Positions 6,555 to 6,648 of a stretch of DNA of 6,648 nt are shown piece after piece. Made by a program: the position numbers and the translations under genes. The stretch comes from Proteobacteria bacterium UBA1847 (GTDB taxonomy: Bacteria > Pseudomonadota > Gammaproteobacteria > Steroidobacterales > Woeseiaceae), in NCBI GenBank assembly GCA_002338605.1, contig DDIP01000032.1:1229-7876 (forward strand), in the 5' to 3' direction. The notes beneath the pieces are model-generated. The model saw nothing but the letters and a program-made list of their open reading frames with translations. It was not told where the DNA came from and did not search any database. Within the stretch, counting starts at the first letter, position 1; every line of letters starts with the position of its first letter.

Positions 6555-6648
6555 ATGGCAGGAATATTGAATACCAGCTTGAGCGGGATGCTTGCATTCC
6601 AGCGCGCGCTGGATGTCACCGGCCACAACATCGCGAACGCGAATACCC
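6555..6648 (+). CDS. flgK: Hook-filament junction protein FlgK, 5' end
   Basis: FlgK (HAP1) replaces the FlgD cap on a completed hook and forms the first junction zone to the filament. Only the first 31 codons are present, and the window cuts the gene. The visible N-terminus MAGILNTSLSGMLAFQRALD followed by VTGHNIANANT is the FlgK form of the rod/hook N-terminal helix; HNIANANT (24-31) replaces the [11 protein letters not shown] of FlgE, FlgF and FlgG. The start ATG is a single base after the flgJ TAG, and a weak GGCAGG at 6541-6546 inside the end of flgJ is 8 bases upstream, so translation is probably coupled to flgJ. Its position after flgJ is the standard order. Confidence is high despite the short length, because both sequence and context agree. 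Confidence 0.93.
   Translation, partial: MAGILNTSLSGMLAFQRALDVTGHNIANANT

Overview
The window is one uninterrupted stretch of a flagellar rod/hook/ring operon, all on the + strand. The order is flgC (3' end only), flgD, flgE, flgF, flgG, flgH, flgI, flgJ and flgK (first 31 codons only). Every boundary is tight: intergenic gaps run from 1 to 27 bases. There is no non-coding stretch over 300 bases, and I see no terminator, mobile element, tRNA, CRISPR array or inserted cargo gene.

The organism is Gram-negative, because the operon encodes an outer-membrane L-ring lipoprotein (FlgH) and a Sec-exported P-ring protein (FlgI). The gene order and a FlgJ that fuses a rod-cap domain to a peptidoglycan hydrolase are typical of Beta- and Gammaproteobacteria. 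A gammaproteobacterium is my best inference, and the sequence does not let me go further. The DNA is moderately GC-rich with uniform-looking codon use across all genes, so nothing suggests recent transfer of one part.

Layout: 1-329 is proximal rod protein FlgC; 348-1016 hook cap FlgD; 1044-2261 hook FlgE; 2285-3025 proximal rod FlgF; 3052-3837 distal rod FlgG; 3847-4524 L-ring FlgH; 4538-5677 P-ring FlgI; 5693-6553 rod cap/muramidase FlgJ; 6555-6648 hook-filament junction FlgK. Together they build the axial structure outward from the basal body. FlgC, FlgF and FlgG form the rod, and FlgJ caps it and opens the peptidoglycan. FlgI and FlgH form the bushing through cell wall and outer membrane. 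FlgE, capped by FlgD, polymerises into the hook, and FlgK begins the hook-filament junction. The axial proteins go through the flagellar type III export apparatus; FlgH and FlgI carry Sec signal peptides.

I did not find an undescribed system. The most notable points are modest: a nearly complete absence of cysteine in about 2,160 encoded residues, including a P-ring protein without the disulfide pair known from E. coli; a flgJ start without a visible Shine-Dalgarno sequence; and an out-of-frame ATG mini-ORF overlapping the flgD start.
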